From Marinobacter sp. SS13-12 (GTDB taxonomy: Bacteria > Pseudomonadota > Gammaproteobacteria > Pseudomonadales > Oleiphilaceae): a stretch of 64,000 nt of DNA. This document shows, in pieces, positions 1 to 11,277 of the stretch. Where the stretch lies: contig NZ_JASSUA010000003.1 in the NCBI RefSeq assembly GCF_030227115.1, forward strand, positions 62,001 through 126,000, read 5' to 3'. The position numbers and the translations under genes were made by a program. Position 1 is the first letter of the stretch; each line of letters starts with the position of its first letter. The notes under the pieces are model-generated. The model worked only from the letters and a program-made list of their open reading frames with translations. It made no database searches and was not told the origin of the DNA.

Positions 1-1268
1 GCGATGTTATCAACCTGGTCTCCATGTTATTCGATTTTATCCTCGAGGATCGCCAGCTTCATCCCGTCATGAAAGCGGTCATCGGGCGTTTGCAGATTCC
101 TGTGTTGAAGGTGGCCCTGAGTGACAAGAATTTCTTCAATCGCGGCGGACACCCGGTCAGAAAGCTTCTGAACGAACTGGCCATGTCAGCGATTGGCTGG
201 ACCGAGAAAAGAGCCGGCCAGCGCGACCCCTTGCGGGAAAAAATTGAATCCGTTGTTGACCGCGTGCTGAATGAATTCACCGACAACGTGGAAATCTTCA
301 GCGAGCTGCTCAGCGACTTTGGTCATTTCATGGACCTGGACCGCCGGCGCAGGGAACTGGTGGAGCAGCGACTTCGTGACGCGGAAGAGGGTCGGGCCAA
401 ACAGGAAAGGGCTTCGAAGGCCACAGAAGCATTGCTAAGCGAGCAGATGGCCGGCCGGGACCTGCCGCCCCAGGTGGTCACGCTGCTGAATGAGGCCTGG
501 GCAAAATACCTTCAGTGGATTGTGTTGCGCGAGGGTGAAGACAGTGAACGCTGGCAGGTAGCGTCCGCACTGACCCGTCAATTGGTCTGGAGCGTTGATC
601 CACAGCCGGTCGAAGAGGGCACCCGGAGCGCACTCCTGAGGGCAATTCCCGGCATCGTGGACGGGCTGAGGTCAGCATTGCAGGAAATCGCCTGGGACCC
701 GTTCGCAACGGACGCAGCCATACGGGACCTTGAGCTTGCCCATGTGGATGTGTTCCAGCGTCTGGTGACCACTTCCCGACGCCCCACACCTGAAGAAGCG
801 CCGGTGCAGGCAAACACGACCGAAGTGGCGCCCCCTGCCATTACGCCGGAGGCCACTCAACAAACGCAATCAGAAGCTCCACCACAGGAGATCCCGGAAC
901 CGCTGCAGGCCCCTGAGCCGGCTGCACCAGTCGCAGAGGCTGCCAGTGCCGAGCCTTCTGAAGCGCCAATGGCGGACAGTGGCCCCGATAAACAATGGCT
1001 GGACCGTGCGGATAGCCTCCGTGTCGGCTCCTGGATCGAGCTGATTCGCGACGGCGGCAAGATTCGCTGTAAACTGGCCGCCTTTATCAAGGCGACGGGC
1101 AAGTACATTTTTGTCAATCGCAGTGGCGCGAAAGTGGCTGAGTACCAGCGTGAGGATCTGGCCACAGCGCTGGCAGCGGAAGAAATTACCATGCTTGACG
1201 ATGGCCTGATTTTTGACCGCGCCCTGGAGTCCATCATCGATAACCTGCGCAGCAGTCGCAAGGACTGA
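1..1268 (+). CDS. DUF1631 family protein, 3' part
   Basis: The reading frame is already open at the first base, so this is the C-terminal 422 or so residues of a longer protein; the first ATG, at base 24, is internal. DUF1631 proteins are about 700-800 residues, so roughly 40% is missing. The visible part is mostly helical and rich in Glu and Arg, then has a linker rich in Pro, Ala and Glu (about residues 255-320 from base 24), then a compact beta-rich tail that resembles a small PilZ-like domain and could bind a small ligand; that last point is inference. No catalytic motif is visible. Biochemical function of the family is unknown; the old label thymidine phosphorylase for relatives has no support here. 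Confidence 0.7.
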   Translation, partial: DVINLVSMLFDFILEDRQLHPVMKAVIGRLQIPVLKVALSDKNFFNRGGHPVRKLLNELAMSAIGWTEKRAGQRDPLREKIESVVDRVLNEFTDNVEIFSELLSDFGHFMDLDRRRRELVEQRLRDAEEGRAKQERASKATEALLSEQMAGRDLPPQVVTLLNEAWAKYLQWIVLREGEDSERWQVASALTRQLVWSVDPQPVEEGTRSALLRAIPGIVDGLRSALQEIAWDPFATDAAIRDLELAHVDVFQRLVTTSRRPTPEEAPVQANTTEVAPPAITPEATQQTQSEAPPQEIPEPLQAPEPAAPVAEAASAEPSEAPMADSGPDKQWLDRADSLRVGSWIELIRDGGKIRCKLAAFIKATGKYIFVNRSGAKVAEYQREDLATALAAEEITMLDDGLIFDRALESIIDNLRSSRKD

Positions 1269-1379
1269 CCGGCGACTGACTGGATAGCAAGGCCGGCCGC
1301 TTTGTGCTTCAATCACAGGCACAAACGTAACAAAGGCGGGTGGTTGTAGAACGTCCGCCGTCGGCTTGCTGGAAACACA

Positions 1380-2006
1380 TTGTCTGAACAAAACGCTTCC
1401 CACTGTGATATTGACCCTTCGGAAAACCCGGCCTCCAGGCTGCGCCGGACCGGGCGTATAAGCACGGCCAGGTGGTGCCCGTCACCCAATTTCGGCCCGC
1501 GACCACAAGATGCCTCCATTTCCCTGCTGGTGGTTCACAACATCAGCCTGCCGCCAGGGCAGTTTGGTGGCAATGCTATAGAGCGGTTTTTCTGCAACCA
1601 GCTCGATGCTTCACTGCACCCCTATTTTGAGACCATTGCCGGGATGAAGGTGTCGTCGCATTTGCTGATCCACCGTGATGGTTCGCCGGTGCAGTTTGTC
1701 AGCCTGTTGGACCGAGCCTGGCATGCGGGCCGGTCGTGCTTCCAGGGTGAGGACGAGTGCAACGACTTTTCGATAGGGATTGAGCTGGAGGGAGCGGACG
1801 ACATCCCCTATACCGACGCCCAATACCAGACTCTGGTGGACCTGTCGCAGAAGATTATGTCGGCCTGGCCGGAAATCACCCCGGACAGGATTACCGGCCA
1901 CAGTGATATCGCGCCGGGCCGGAAAACCGACCCGGGCCCGGCGTTTGACTGGTCCTACTACCGGCAGATGCTGGATGCCGGTCAGCAAACAGAGGGGGTT
2001 GGCTGA
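1380..2006 (+). CDS. ampD: 1,6-anhydro-N-acetylmuramyl-L-alanine amidase AmpD
   Basis: Cytoplasmic zinc amidase that removes the stem peptide from 1,6-anhydro-MurNAc during peptidoglycan recycling; in relatives with AmpR/AmpC its loss raises beta-lactamase. The 208-residue protein shows the N-acetylmuramoyl-L-alanine amidase type 2 fold: WCPSPNFGPRP, the first zinc His in LLVVHNISLPPGQFGG (about residue 52), and the second His with the Asp ligand in GHSDIAPGRKTDPGP (about 158-172). The start is a TTG preceded by a weak purine-rich site, about ten residues longer than many AmpDs, so the exact start is uncertain. The stop overlaps the ampE start (ATGA), so the two genes are translationally coupled. 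Confidence 0.95.
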   Translation: MSEQNASHCDIDPSENPASRLRRTGRISTARWCPSPNFGPRPQDASISLLVVHNISLPPGQFGGNAIERFFCNQLDASLHPYFETIAGMKVSSHLLIHRDGSPVQFVSLLDRAWHAGRSCFQGEDECNDFSIGIELEGADDIPYTDAQYQTLVDLSQKIMSAWPEITPDRITGHSDIAPGRKTDPGPAFDWSYYRQMLDAGQQTEGVG

Positions 2007-2893
2007 TGGTACTGGTGGTGTTTCTGCTCGCGTACCTGACCAGGCGCAAGCTGGATGCGGCGAACGCCTGGTCCGGGGACTTCCTCTGGCGCGCTGCTTT
2101 TGGTGCCAACAGTAAAGTGCCCGCCGGAAAGGCAGCGGTGAAATGGAGGGGGCTGCTCATAGTTGCCGTTCCGGCCGTTTTGCTTGCCGCCAGCGAGTGG
2201 TATTTGAGGGAGCTGGGCTGGAGAATGGCGGCTTACCCTCTGGAATTCGCGCTCCTGGTGATGCTGATGGGTGCGCCCGGCTGGCGCTCACCATTGGAAG
2301 CCTACAGTGCGTCCTGGGCCAGGGGTGACATGCAGGCCGCCTGGCACCATATCAAGGATAGCCTCCCTGCCCGGGATCGAGGTGCGGCCACCTCTCCCGA
2401 CGAGATGCACCTGATTCTGTCACGTTCGCTGATGGTCAATGTCTTCGAGCGATTTTTCCTGATTGCCTTCTGGTATGTGATTGGTGGCCCGGCAGCGGCA
2501 TTTTTCGCACGCGGGGTCATTGCGTTGCGCGACCACTGGCCACAGGTGACAGCAAGGCCTGACTTTGCGGCATTGGCAGAGGTGCTGAACTGGCTGCCCT
2601 CCCGTTTACTGTCGTTTACCTTCGGTGTGGCCGGGGATCTTGCCGGCTGGATGAGCGAAGGGAAGCGTGTTCTGGTCGGTGTAACACTGAAAACGGATCA
2701 GGTGTTGATGGCGGCGGCGAACGGTGCGCTGACAGGCTATGCGCTGGACCCGGGGCGATTCTCGCAAATTCACCCCGACGAGTGGGCCGATTATGGCCGC
2801 CGCAGTCTGGATGCAATCAGGGATCTGCTGAACCGCAGCATGCTGGTTTGGATCTGTGTGTTGGCTCTACTGGTGATCGCGGGGGTCGTATAA
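2006..2893 (+). CDS. ampE: Regulatory signalling modulator protein AmpE
   Basis: Inner-membrane protein of the AmpE/CobD-like family that partners AmpD; its exact role is unresolved (a sensor or transport role has been suggested for the family). The 295 residues show membrane segments near residues 1-10, 50-68, 78-95, 150-172 and 275-295, and the family's FLLAYLTRRKLD opening. It begins inside the ampD stop codon. After it come about 125 bp of AT-rich sequence before the chemoreceptor gene, with no clear terminator. Confidence 0.88.
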   Translation: MVLVVFLLAYLTRRKLDAANAWSGDFLWRAAFGANSKVPAGKAAVKWRGLLIVAVPAVLLAASEWYLRELGWRMAAYPLEFALLVMLMGAPGWRSPLEAYSASWARGDMQAAWHHIKDSLPARDRGAATSPDEMHLILSRSLMVNVFERFFLIAFWYVIGGPAAAFFARGVIALRDHWPQVTARPDFAALAEVLNWLPSRLLSFTFGVAGDLAGWMSEGKRVLVGVTLKTDQVLMAAANGALTGYALDPGRFSQIHPDEWADYGRRSLDAIRDLLNRSMLVWICVLALLVIAGVV

Positions 2894-3018
2894 GATTGAT
2901 GTGTTAATAAAATTTACATTTTTACTCCGAAAAACACTCAAGTTTGTAGTACTTTAGTCGAAAATATAAACAAATAGAATAAAGCTTCATTTTTTCGACG
3001 CCTTGCGTGGGGGTATAC

Positions 3019-5049
3019 GTGAACCAGCTTATCAAGCCTGCAGTGTCGTTGATGAACCGGCTGCCGATGTTCTACAAGTTCAGCCTGATCAGCGTTCTGT
3101 TCCTGCTGCCTATCGTTGCCCTTTCCTGGCTGGTGATCAGCGAGTTGAACCGGTCGGTAGATACCATGACCCGGGGTGTTGAAGGTCTGGAGCAGCTTGA
3201 GAAAGTGGATGCACTCCTCCAGGCCTCGCTTGATTATCGCGATTACCGGTCGCCTGGAAAGACCAAGGATGACAACGAGCTGCTCGCCAGATCGGACGAG
3301 GCCGCTGAGCGGATTGACAGACTTCTGGAAGAGTTGGCGGAAGCAGACGCACTGTTCGACACCTCCGGCAACTGGGCGGAACAGGTGGCAATGCTGCGTG
3401 AAGAGTGGCAAACGCTGAAATCAACCGACAGTTATCAGGGCAACATCGACCCCCAGTTCAAGTATTATCAGGAGTTTGTCCAGAAAGTCCGGGCCATGCT
3501 CTCCGCCACCATCGAGATCTCCGGCCTCGGCCAGGACGCGTCACGGGAAAACCTGCTGTTGCTCGGGCTTGTGCGTGAGGCACTGCCGGATGCCGAAAGC
3601 ATCATCGGGCGGGCCCGTGCTTTCGGCATTTTTGCGCTGATAGAGGGGCAGGTGGGCTATGGCCTCAGTGACGTGCTGAATGAAATTTACGATCAGCTGA
3701 CCAATCGCGCATCACTGCTTGGCCCCGCGCTCGCGGTGGCAATCGATGCATCGCCCACCCTGGCGGAAAATACCGGTAATGCCGTGCAAGGTATTGAAGA
3801 CAGCCTGACCAGCATTCGGAATGAGCTTGATAGCGATGTCATCACTCCCATGCGCCTGGAGTTGCCATGGCAGGATTTCAATAGCACGGTCGAGAGCCAG
3901 CTTGTTCATTATGAGGCTTTTACCGCCGGCATTTTCGATGTGGTCAGCGATAACCTGAATGCACGCCTGGATCGCGAGATTCAGCAGCGACAATTCATCA
4001 TTGTTGCTCTTGTGCTCGTGCTGCTGGTGGTGGTGTATCTCTATGTCGGTTTCTTCATGTCGGTACGTACCGCTATCAACCGCTTCAGTCAGGCGGCCCG
4101 CAACGTGGCTGCCGGCGACATGACGACGCACATCGAACTGGATAACCGTGATGAACTGGGGGAACTGACCACCGAGTTCAACAGCATGACGGACCGGATC
4201 GCCGAGCTGATCCGGTCCGTCAGCGGCACGACATCGGATGTTGATCGCCAGGCAACCCGGGTCAATGACACGGCAGCCGCCAATAGTGAGGCAGTGGCCC
4301 GTCAGATGGAGGAATCCGGCCAGATCAATGAAGCCATGAGCCAGATGGTGGAAGCGGTCAATGAGGTGACAGAAAGCGCCCACAGGGTATCCGACAGTGC
4401 AAGCGCTGCCGAGGGAGATACCGAGAGAGGACGCGAAGTGGTCGCCGATACCGTTGAGACCATTAATCGCCTGGCCACCGAAATTTCCGGCGCGGTGGAG
4501 GTTATCAACCGGGTAAACGGAGACAGCGACAACATCAGCCAGGTGTTGGTGGAAATCAAGGCGATTGCCCAGCAGACCAACCTGTTGGCGCTGAACGCAG
4601 CCATTGAAGCTGCCCGCGCCGGCGAGCAGGGCCGTGGGTTTGCCGTGGTTGCAGACGAGGTAAGGTCACTGTCCCAGCGCACCCACAAGTCAACGGAAGA
4701 GATCGAAGGCATGATTTCCCGCCTGCAAAGCGGTGTCAAAGAAGCGGTTGCAGCCATGACCAACAGCCACGACGTGACTGAAACCACGGTCAGGAAATCC
4801 TCGGAGGTCACCGAGGCGCTGGACCGGATTGCCCAGGGGATCTCCACCATCGTGGATATGAGTCACCAGATTGCCCAGGCGGCGGAAGAGCAGTCTGCGG
4901 TCGCGAAAAACGTCAATACCAACGTTGAGCAGATCAGCGTGTTGGGCCAGAAAACGGCGGACAACGCCGAGGAGACTCTGGCGTCCTCCCGCGAGATGTC
5001 ACAATTGACGGCCTCGTTGCAGCGCCTTGTGGAAGCCTTCAGGGTCTGA
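3019..5049 (+). CDS. Methyl-accepting chemotaxis protein
   Basis: Transmembrane chemoreceptor that passes ligand signals to CheW/CheA. Order: short cytoplasmic tail, TM1 (about residues 19-41), a periplasmic helical sensor region of nearly 290 residues, TM2 ([20 protein letters not shown]), a HAMP domain, then a long coiled-coil signalling domain with the hairpin-tip signature [20 protein letters not shown] and [17 protein letters not shown]. No C-terminal CheR-docking pentapeptide is present (it ends LVEAFRV). GTG at 3019 is preferred because GGGGG lies five bases upstream; an in-frame GTG at 3007 lacks such a site. The ligand cannot be told from sequence. Its last 11 bp overlap the convergent panE gene. 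Confidence 0.93.
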   Translation: MNQLIKPAVSLMNRLPMFYKFSLISVLFLLPIVALSWLVISELNRSVDTMTRGVEGLEQLEKVDALLQASLDYRDYRSPGKTKDDNELLARSDEAAERIDRLLEELAEADALFDTSGNWAEQVAMLREEWQTLKSTDSYQGNIDPQFKYYQEFVQKVRAMLSATIEISGLGQDASRENLLLLGLVREALPDAESIIGRARAFGIFALIEGQVGYGLSDVLNEIYDQLTNRASLLGPALAVAIDASPTLAENTGNAVQGIEDSLTSIRNELDSDVITPMRLELPWQDFNSTVESQLVHYEAFTAGIFDVVSDNLNARLDREIQQRQFIIVALVLVLLVVVYLYVGFFMSVRTAINRFSQAARNVAAGDMTTHIELDNRDELGELTTEFNSMTDRIAELIRSVSGTTSDVDRQATRVNDTAAANSEAVARQMEESGQINEAMSQMVEAVNEVTESAHRVSDSASAAEGDTERGREVVADTVETINRLATEISGAVEVINRVNGDSDNISQVLVEIKAIAQQTNLLALNAAIEAARAGEQGRGFAVVADEVRSLSQRTHKSTEEIEGMISRLQSGVKEAVAAMTNSHDVTETTVRKSSEVTEALDRIAQGISTIVDMSHQIAQAAEEQSAVAKNVNTNVEQISVLGQKTADNAEETLASSREMSQLTASLQRLVEAFRV

Positions 5050-5998
5050 CAGAGGCGTGGGTCAGCTGGCGGACCTGCTCCGTCAGCATTTGATTCACTG
5101 GCACGTCAATGCCCAGCGCCTGCCCCCGGCGCGCCACATAGCCGTTGATGAAATCAATTTCGGTGGTCCGGCCCTGCTGCCGGTCGCTCAGCATCGACGA
5201 TGTGTTCTTTGCTGTGCGTCGGGCGACCGTTTCGATGCGCTCACGAATGGTGTCGGGCGCCAACGGCTGACAGCCCTCGGCTTTGAGGACAGCAGCAATC
5301 TCCACACACAAGGGTTCTATATGCTGCAGATAGAACCTGTGATCCAGAATGTCGCCGTTGCAGCAGCCGAGAATAGCGGTAAAGGCATTGATTCCGGCAT
5401 TGACCACCAGCTTGTCCCAGAGTCTCTGGTGAATGTTCGTTTCCCCGTGGACCTTAAGGCCGCTGGTGGCCAGGGCCTTCACTACCGGCGTTATAAGCGG
5501 TCTTGCACGGTCTGTGAGTGCACCAACCCAGGTTTCCCCCTTGCCGGCGTGGATCGTCTGGCCCCGCTCCGGGCGATTGGCGCCTTCGGTGGTGCTGGCG
5601 GCAAGAACAGGGCGGTGCGGCCACCGATCGGCGACAGCCTGTTGGCTGCCCATGCCGTTCTGGAACAACACAATAGGCGTGTCCGGTGGCAGATCGGGTA
5701 GTCGGGACTCAAGGGCGCCGAGGGTGTCGCCGGCTTTGGTGGTGACCAATAACAAAGAAGGTTGTCCAGCGGGGCTGGTCAACCAGGGAACGGTCACAGA
5801 CCGGGCAGAGCCGTCGAATCGCTGAAGCCTGTAGCTCAACGAATCCGCGCAGGGAACGGCGGTTTCGTTGTGACGAGGTACAAATGCCACCTTGGCGGTG
5901 GGCAGGTACCCTGCCCACAACTGGCCGAGGGAACCGGCCCCGAGAATGGCAATCAGGCCATTCCCGGGTAGCTGATGGTTGTCCCCGTGCCGGCCCAT
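5039..5998 (-). CDS. panE: 2-dehydropantoate 2-reductase family protein
   Basis: Predicted NADPH-dependent reductase converting 2-dehydropantoate to pantoate in pantothenate and CoA synthesis. The 319-residue protein has the dinucleotide-binding Gly-rich motif [17 protein letters not shown] near the N-terminus, the TTKAGDT segment, LFQNGMG, and the C-terminal domain with the family Lys and Asn in [19 protein letters not shown]. It starts five bases after the valS stop on the same strand, so it may be cotranscribed with valS. Other ketopantoate-reductase-like proteins act on different 2-ketoacids, so the substrate is likely but not proven. Confidence 0.85.
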   Translation of the reverse strand: MGRHGDNHQLPGNGLIAILGAGSLGQLWAGYLPTAKVAFVPRHNETAVPCADSLSYRLQRFDGSARSVTVPWLTSPAGQPSLLLVTTKAGDTLGALESRLPDLPPDTPIVLFQNGMGSQQAVADRWPHRPVLAASTTEGANRPERGQTIHAGKGETWVGALTDRARPLITPVVKALATSGLKVHGETNIHQRLWDKLVVNAGINAFTAILGCCNGDILDHRFYLQHIEPLCVEIAAVLKAEGCQPLAPDTIRERIETVARRTAKNTSSMLSDRQQGRTTEIDFINGYVARRGQALGIDVPVNQMLTEQVRQLTHASVRP

Positions 5999-6003
5999 TG
6001 GGT

Positions 6004-8856
6004 TTACATGGCCTCGATTGCAGTCCGCTGCTCGGTGAGACGGCTCATGCTGCCCTGGGCATCCCGGAGCTTGTCCTTCTCTTTTTCCACCACATCAGCC
6101 GGGGCCTTGGCGGTGAATTTTTCATTGCCGAGCTTGCCTTCCAGCCGGTCCACCTCTTTCTGCAGTCGCTCGAGTTCCTTGTCCAGGCGCTTGAGCTCGG
6201 CATCCTTGTCGATCAGGCCGGCCATGGGTACCAGCACTTCCATCTCGCCAACCAGTTGGGTGGCAGACATGGGGGCGTCACCGTCGGTGAACCATTCCAC
6301 GCTCTCCAGCTTGGCCAGGGATGCCAGGAACTGGCGGTTCTCGTCCAGCCGGCGCTTGTCTTCCGGGGCTTTCCCACGGAGCAGTACCGGGATGGCCTTT
6401 GCCGGGGAGATGTTCATTTCGCCACGGATATTCCGTACCGCAACAATCACGCCTTTCAGCCATTCGATATCGGCGGCAACGGCGGCGTCCTGCTTGCCCG
6501 CATCCGGCTGGGGGAAGGGCTGCAGCATGATGCTGTCACCAGTCTTGCCGGCCAGTGGTGCGATACGCTGCCAGATTTCCTCGGTAATAAACGGCATGAT
6601 CGGGTGCGCCAGGCGCAGAACTGCCTCAAGCACACGCACCAGCGTACGGCGGGTGCCACGCTTCGCCTCGGCACTGGCGTTGTCGTCGCTCAGGGCTGGC
6701 TTGGAGAGCTCCAGGTACCAGTCGCAGTATTCGTTCCAGATAAATTCGTACAGGGCGTAGGCCGCCAGGTCGAAGCGATACTGGTCCAGGTGGCGGATCA
6801 CGTCCTGCTCGCAGCTCTGGAGTTCGCTGATGATCCAGCGGTCTGCCAGGGAGAGTGCTACCGGCTCGTTGTTAACGCCGCAATCTTCGCCCTCGGTGTT
6901 CATCAACACGTAACGGGCGGCATTCCACAACTTGTTGCAGAAGTTGCGGTAGCCCTCCAGGCGCTTCATGTCCCAGTTGATGTCGCGGCCGGTGGTGGCC
7001 ATGGCGGCCAGAGTGAAGCGCAGGGCATCGGTGCCGTGGGCGGTGATGCCTTCCGGGAATTCCTTCTTTGTACGCTTGGCGATTTTCTCGGCCAGCCTGG
7101 GCTGCATCAGGTTGCCGGTGCGCTTTTCCAGCAGGTCATTCAGTTCGATGCCGTCAATCATGTCCAGCGGGTCGATGACGTTGCCCTTGGACTTGGACAT
7201 CTTGTCGCCGTGCTCGTCACGGATCAGACCTGTGACGTAGACAGTCTTGAAGGGTACCTGTGGAGTGCCGTCTTCATTCTTCATGAAGTGCATGGTCATC
7301 ATGATCATCCGGGCAACCCAGAAGAAGATGATGTCAAAACCGGTGACCAGCACATCAGTAGGGTGAAAGGTTTTCAGCCGTTCAGTGATGTCCGGCCAGC
7401 CCAGGGTGCCAAAGGTCCACAGGGCAGAGCTGAACCAGGTGTCGAGAACGTCGTCGTCCTGGTTCAGTTCCAGGTCCGCGGCAAGGCTGTGCTTATGGCG
7501 CACTTCGTCCTCACTGCGGCCAACGTAGATATTACCCTCGGCGTCGTACCAGGCGGGGATGCGGTGGCCCCACCAAAGCTGGCGGGAGATACACCAGTCC
7601 TGGATGTCGCGCATCCAGGCAAAGTACATGTTTTCGTACTGCTTGGGCACAAACTGGATACGCCCGTCTTCCACCGCTTCGATAGCAGGCTTGGCCAGGG
7701 TCTTGGCGTCAGCGAACCACTGGTCTGTGAGCATGGGTTCGATGACCAGGCCGGAACGGTCGCCTCGGGGTACGCTCAGCACGTGGTCTTCCACCGCCTC
7801 AACCAGGCCTTCGGCGTCCATGTCTGCCACGATCCGCTTGCGGGCTTCTTCGCGGGTAAGGCCGGCATAGGCAGCGGGCAGGGTGCCGTCTACGTCGGTG
7901 TTCTCGGTGCCATCGGGATTGACCACTTCGGCCACATCACGGATAGAGGCGTCCTGGGTCATGACGTTGATCATCACCAGGTTGTTGCGTTTGCCCACGG
8001 CGTAGTCGTTGAAGTCATGGGCCGGGGTGATTTTCACGCAGCCGCTGCCTTTCTCCGGGTCGGCGTGGCTATCGGCGACAATGGGAATGCGTCGGCCCAC
8101 CAAAGGCAGGTCGACGAATTTGCCAACCAGGTGTCGGTAACGCTCGTCTTCCGGGTGAACGGCCACGGCGGTGTCGCCCAGCATGGTTTCCGGGCGCGTG
8201 GTGGCGACCACCAGGTAGTCCTTGCCGCCCTGTGTTTTCTCGCCGTCGGCCAGCGGGTAGCGCAGGTGCCAGAAAAAGCCCTTTTCTTCCTTGTTCTCCA
8301 CTTCCAGATCGGAGATGGCGGTATGCAGTTTCGGGTCCCAGTTGACCAGGCGCTTGCCGCGGTAGACCAGGCCTTCGTCGTACAGGCGGATGAACACTTC
8401 CTGAACCGCCTTGTAGAAGCCGTCGTCCATGGTGAAGCGTTCGTGGTCCCAGTCCACGGAGTTGCCCAGGCGGCGCATCTGGCCGGTGATGGTGCCACCG
8501 GAGTGCTCTTTCCAGTCCCAGATGCGTTTGATGAATTCTTCCCGGCCCAGGTCATAGCGGGTTTTGTCTTCTTCCGCTGCCAGTTTGCGTTCGACCACCA
8601 TCTGGGTCGCGATGCCGGCGTGGTCGCTGCCTACCTGCCAGAGGGTATTGCGGCCCTGCATGCGTTTGAAGCGGGTAAGCGTGTCCATGATAGTGTGCTG
8701 GAACGCGTGGCCCATGTGCAGGCTGCCGGTAACGTTGGGCGGTGGGATGGCGATGCTGAACGATTCGCCTTCGCCGGAGGGACGGAAGTACCCTTTGGAT
8801 TCCCAGTTTTCGTACCACTGGCGCTCGATGTTTTCTGGCTGGTAGGTTTTTTCCAT
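6004..8856 (-). CDS. valS: Valyl-tRNA synthetase
   Basis: Class I aminoacyl-tRNA synthetase charging tRNA-Val. The 950 residues are full length for the bacterial family. The HIGH-type motif appears as [16 protein letters not shown] (about residues 38-53) and the KMSKS loop as [13 protein letters not shown] (about 555-567). Between them lies the CP1 editing domain ([19 protein letters not shown]). A C-terminal coiled coil (about 885-945, [23 protein letters not shown]) is the tRNA-binding tail typical of ValRS. The gene follows pepA and holC on the same strand after a 467-bp gap with two long palindromes. Confidence 0.98.
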   Translation of the reverse strand: MEKTYQPENIERQWYENWESKGYFRPSGEGESFSIAIPPPNVTGSLHMGHAFQHTIMDTLTRFKRMQGRNTLWQVGSDHAGIATQMVVERKLAAEEDKTRYDLGREEFIKRIWDWKEHSGGTITGQMRRLGNSVDWDHERFTMDDGFYKAVQEVFIRLYDEGLVYRGKRLVNWDPKLHTAISDLEVENKEEKGFFWHLRYPLADGEKTQGGKDYLVVATTRPETMLGDTAVAVHPEDERYRHLVGKFVDLPLVGRRIPIVADSHADPEKGSGCVKITPAHDFNDYAVGKRNNLVMINVMTQDASIRDVAEVVNPDGTENTDVDGTLPAAYAGLTREEARKRIVADMDAEGLVEAVEDHVLSVPRGDRSGLVIEPMLTDQWFADAKTLAKPAIEAVEDGRIQFVPKQYENMYFAWMRDIQDWCISRQLWWGHRIPAWYDAEGNIYVGRSEDEVRHKHSLAADLELNQDDDVLDTWFSSALWTFGTLGWPDITERLKTFHPTDVLVTGFDIIFFWVARMIMMTMHFMKNEDGTPQVPFKTVYVTGLIRDEHGDKMSKSKGNVIDPLDMIDGIELNDLLEKRTGNLMQPRLAEKIAKRTKKEFPEGITAHGTDALRFTLAAMATTGRDINWDMKRLEGYRNFCNKLWNAARYVLMNTEGEDCGVNNEPVALSLADRWIISELQSCEQDVIRHLDQYRFDLAAYALYEFIWNEYCDWYLELSKPALSDDNASAEAKRGTRRTLVRVLEAVLRLAHPIMPFITEEIWQRIAPLAGKTGDSIMLQPFPQPDAGKQDAAVAADIEWLKGVIVAVRNIRGEMNISPAKAIPVLLRGKAPEDKRRLDENRQFLASLAKLESVEWFTDGDAPMSATQLVGEMEVLVPMAGLIDKDAELKRLDKELERLQKEVDRLEGKLGNEKFTAKAPADVVEKEKDKLRDAQGSMSRLTEQRTAIEAM

Positions 8857-8959
8857 GGGTTTCTACTGGTGACCGTTTGGTTGATTCACAAGGGAAATTC
8901 AAGATGGCCGATTATACATGCTCACCTGGGTTGCGGCGAACCTTGGGGTGCAGGGGTAC

Positions 8960-9038
8960 GGGGGTGGTTTGAATTTCAGACGAAAAAGAACTCGCTGCGC
9001 TCAGACACCTTTTCTCGCCTGAAATTCAAACCACCCCC
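8960..9038. repeat. Long palindrome with conserved 39-nt loop (copy 1)
   Basis: Perfect 20-bp arms, GGGGGTGGTTTGAATTTCAG at 8960-8979 and its complement at 9019-9038, extend outward about six more base pairs with one mismatch. The 39-nt loop (8980-9018) holds AAAAGAACTCGCTGCGCTC followed by (A)GACACCTTTTC, which can itself fold through GAAAAG/CTTTTC. The same loop occurs in opposite orientation at 9208-9247 inside a palindrome with different arms. It lies in the holC-valS gap. It could act as a terminator or mRNA-stability hairpin, but the paired copies suggest a dispersed repeat family. Confidence 0.9.
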
Positions 9039-9185
9039 ATACCCTTATGTGCTCCGAGTTGTCTCGACTGTGTTCAATGGTTTTACCTGGGTTTGATTGT
9101 TAGCCTGTTTTGCATATCCCGCTTTCAGATAAAACACAGACAGACCCTGCACAGCTCTGGAGAAATCGGATAGGCCTATAAGAGT

Positions 9186-9269
9186 GGGGTGGTGATATTT
9201 ATTTCCCGCCAGGAAAAGGTGTCCGAGCGCAGCGAGTTCTTTTCCAAGGGAAATAAATATCACCACCCC
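9186..9269. repeat. Long palindrome with conserved loop (copy 2, inverted)
   Basis: Perfect 22-bp arms at 9186-9207 and 9248-9269; the inner part of the left arm is GATATTTATTTCCC, unrelated to copy 1, while the outer eight bases GGGGTGGT are shared. The 40-nt loop is the reverse complement of the copy 1 loop over about 31 bases with one mismatch. The rest of the 8857-9323 gap (9039-9185 and 9270-9323) shows no gene or RNA signature. Confidence 0.9.
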
Positions 9270-9323
9270 GCTCCTCCTCCAAACGAACAGTCCTACAAAA
9301 GGCTTAAAATCAGGCAAAAAATC

Positions 9324-9797
9324 TCACCGCTTCCTCTGATCATGCACCCGAGGCTCAATCCCCAACGCCCTCAGTTGCTTGAAATGCGACCGCGCCTGCG
9401 CAAGAACCGACTCGTCATTATGAGCCACCAACGCCAACCGCTTGAACCGGTCCGCATCCGCCGGCAACGTGGCCGAGAGGATGATGACCGTATCCCAGTC
9501 TTCGGCGACCGGCGGGCAAAGTAATATCCCGACGGGATCGGTGCAGGTAGTGGCGGAGTCGGGGACGATGCTATGGGGTATGAATGCGTCGGGGCTGAAA
9601 TTCCAGAGCAGGTCGTCCAGTTCCTGGGCGTGCTGCATGGTGTCGCAGACGATGCCCACGCGGTCGCCCTGCTGCCGCGCCTTGGCCACCAGTTTGGCGG
9701 TGTGGAGGTTGCGGGCAGCAGGGGTGTTCTGGGCGAGGATGTGGAACCAGTAGGACTGGTTCCTTTCATCCTGGGCGCCGGGATTACTTGCCGGCAT
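9324..9797 (-). CDS. holC: DNA polymerase III subunit chi
   Basis: Chi subunit of the DNA polymerase III clamp loader, linking psi/tau to single-strand-binding protein. The 157 residues carry the family layout: YWFHILAQ near the N-terminus, [32 protein letters not shown] and the [19 protein letters not shown] core. Its start overlaps the end of pepA by 14 bp, an arrangement (pepA-holC-valS) common in gammaproteobacteria. The C-terminal extension ([18 protein letters not shown]) is basic. Confidence 0.93.
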   Translation of the reverse strand: MPASNPGAQDERNQSYWFHILAQNTPAARNLHTAKLVAKARQQGDRVGIVCDTMQHAQELDDLLWNFSPDAFIPHSIVPDSATTCTDPVGILLCPPVAEDWDTVIILSATLPADADRFKRLALVAHNDESVLAQARSHFKQLRALGIEPRVHDQRKR

Positions 9798-11277
9798 GGG
9801 CCATCAGGTAGTCAACCAGCAGGGGTACCGGGCGGCCGGTGGAGCCTTTGGCTTTGCCGGAATTCCAGGCAGTGCCGGCGATGTCCAGGTGAGCCCAACG
9901 GTAGTCCTTGGCGAAGCGGGACAGGAAGCAGGCCGCGGTGATGGTGCCGGCCGGGCGGCCGCCGATGTTCTGCATGTCGGCGAAGTTGCTGTCGAGCTGG
10001 CTCTGGTACTCATCCCACAGCGGCAGGCGCCAGGCGCGGTCGCCGGCGCGTTCGCCGGCGGCCAGGAGGTCGTTGGCCAGTTCGTCGTTGTTGCTCAGCA
10101 GGCCGGTGGCGTGGCTGCCCAGTGCGATAATGCAGGCGCCGGTGAGGGTGGCCATGTCGACAACCACTTCGGGGTCGAACTTCTTGACGTAGGTGAGGGC
10201 GTCACACAGCACCAGGCGGCCTTCGGCGTCAGTGTTGAGGATCTCGATGGTCTGGCCGGACATGGAGGTAACGATATCCCCCGGGCGTGTCGCGGTGCCG
10301 CTGGGCATGTTCTCGGCGGCGGCGATGACAGCGACTACGTTGATCTTGGGCTTGGTTTCGGCAATGGTTTTCATGGCACCGAAGACAGCAGCAGCGCCGC
10401 CCATGTCGTACTTCATTTCGTCCATGCCTTCGCCGGGCTTGAGGCTGATGCCGCCGGTGTCGAAGGTGATGCCTTTACCCACCAGAACGTAGGGTTTGTC
10501 TTTCGCCTTGCCGCCCCGATATTCCATAACAATCAGTTTGGCGGGCTGGGCGCTGCCGGCAGAGACAGAAAGCAGGCTGTGCATGCCCAGTTTCTTCATC
10601 TGCTTTTCGTCCAGCACCTCGGTCTTGATAACGTCGTTTTCTTTCGCCAGCTTCTCGGCGTGCTCGGCCAGCCAGGTGGGGTGGCAGACGTTTGGCGGTG
10701 TGTTGCCCAGGTCGCGGGTGAAATTCATGCCGCGGCCGGTGGCCAGCCCCAGGTTGAAGGCGTCTTTCAGTGCCTTGCCGGCAGAGGAGGCGGTAACGGT
10801 AACTTTTGCCAGTTTGCGATCTGAAGGCTTCTCGCTCTTGAACTCGCTGAAGCGGTAGAGCTGCTCTTCCAGAGTACGGCCGATGAGGTTCAGGCGTGCC
10901 GCTTCCGAACTGGTGGCGTCATCACCGGTCACCAGGGTGTCGCCCAGGCCTACCAGTACGTGTTTCGAAGGGCCGTCCTTGATCTGGCCGGCCATGGCAA
11001 TCAATGCCTTGCGATAATTGGCGGGAGTGCGGTCTTTGTCCGCTCCGGTGCCAACCACCAGCAGGCGTGCCCAGGGCTGGCCGTCCAGGGGCATTTGCAG
11101 GGTGGTTGCGTTTTTACCGGTGGCGTCCCCGTTTTTGTGCAGGGTCTTGATCAGTCCGCCCAGGGCTTCGTTGGCCTGTGTCGTGGAGGCGGGCCAGTCG
11201 CCTTTCTCCGGCAGGGCGACAACGAGGCAGTCCGCTTTGGTATCGGAAATGGGCTTACTGCTCAGGGTAAAAGTCAT
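9784..11277 (-). CDS. pepA: Leucyl aminopeptidase (cytosol aminopeptidase)
   Basis: M17-family hexameric aminopeptidase with two metal ions, releasing N-terminal residues from peptides; in E. coli PepA also binds DNA in carAB control and Xer recombination. The 497 residues contain the metal-site signature [14 protein letters not shown], the active-site Lys region [32 protein letters not shown], and [11 protein letters not shown]. First gene of the pepA-holC-valS series. It is divergent from lptF across a 220-bp gap that must hold both promoters. Confidence 0.97.
   Translation of the reverse strand: MTFTLSSKPISDTKADCLVVALPEKGDWPASTTQANEALGGLIKTLHKNGDATGKNATTLQMPLDGQPWARLLVVGTGADKDRTPANYRKALIAMAGQIKDGPSKHVLVGLGDTLVTGDDATSSEAARLNLIGRTLEEQLYRFSEFKSEKPSDRKLAKVTVTASSAGKALKDAFNLGLATGRGMNFTRDLGNTPPNVCHPTWLAEHAEKLAKENDVIKTEVLDEKQMKKLGMHSLLSVSAGSAQPAKLIVMEYRGGKAKDKPYVLVGKGITFDTGGISLKPGEGMDEMKYDMGGAAAVFGAMKTIAETKPKINVVAVIAAAENMPSGTATRPGDIVTSMSGQTIEILNTDAEGRLVLCDALTYVKKFDPEVVVDMATLTGACIIALGSHATGLLSNNDELANDLLAAGERAGDRAWRLPLWDEYQSQLDSNFADMQNIGGRPAGTITAACFLSRFAKDYRWAHLDIAGTAWNSGKAKGSTGRPVPLLVDYLMAHAGK

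Noticed and set aside
5884..9096. 1070-codon open frame on the plus strand
   Set aside because: It is antisense to valS over almost its whole length. Such long frames arise from codon bias in GC-rich genes; its translation is low-complexity His/Val/Gly-rich and valS is certain.
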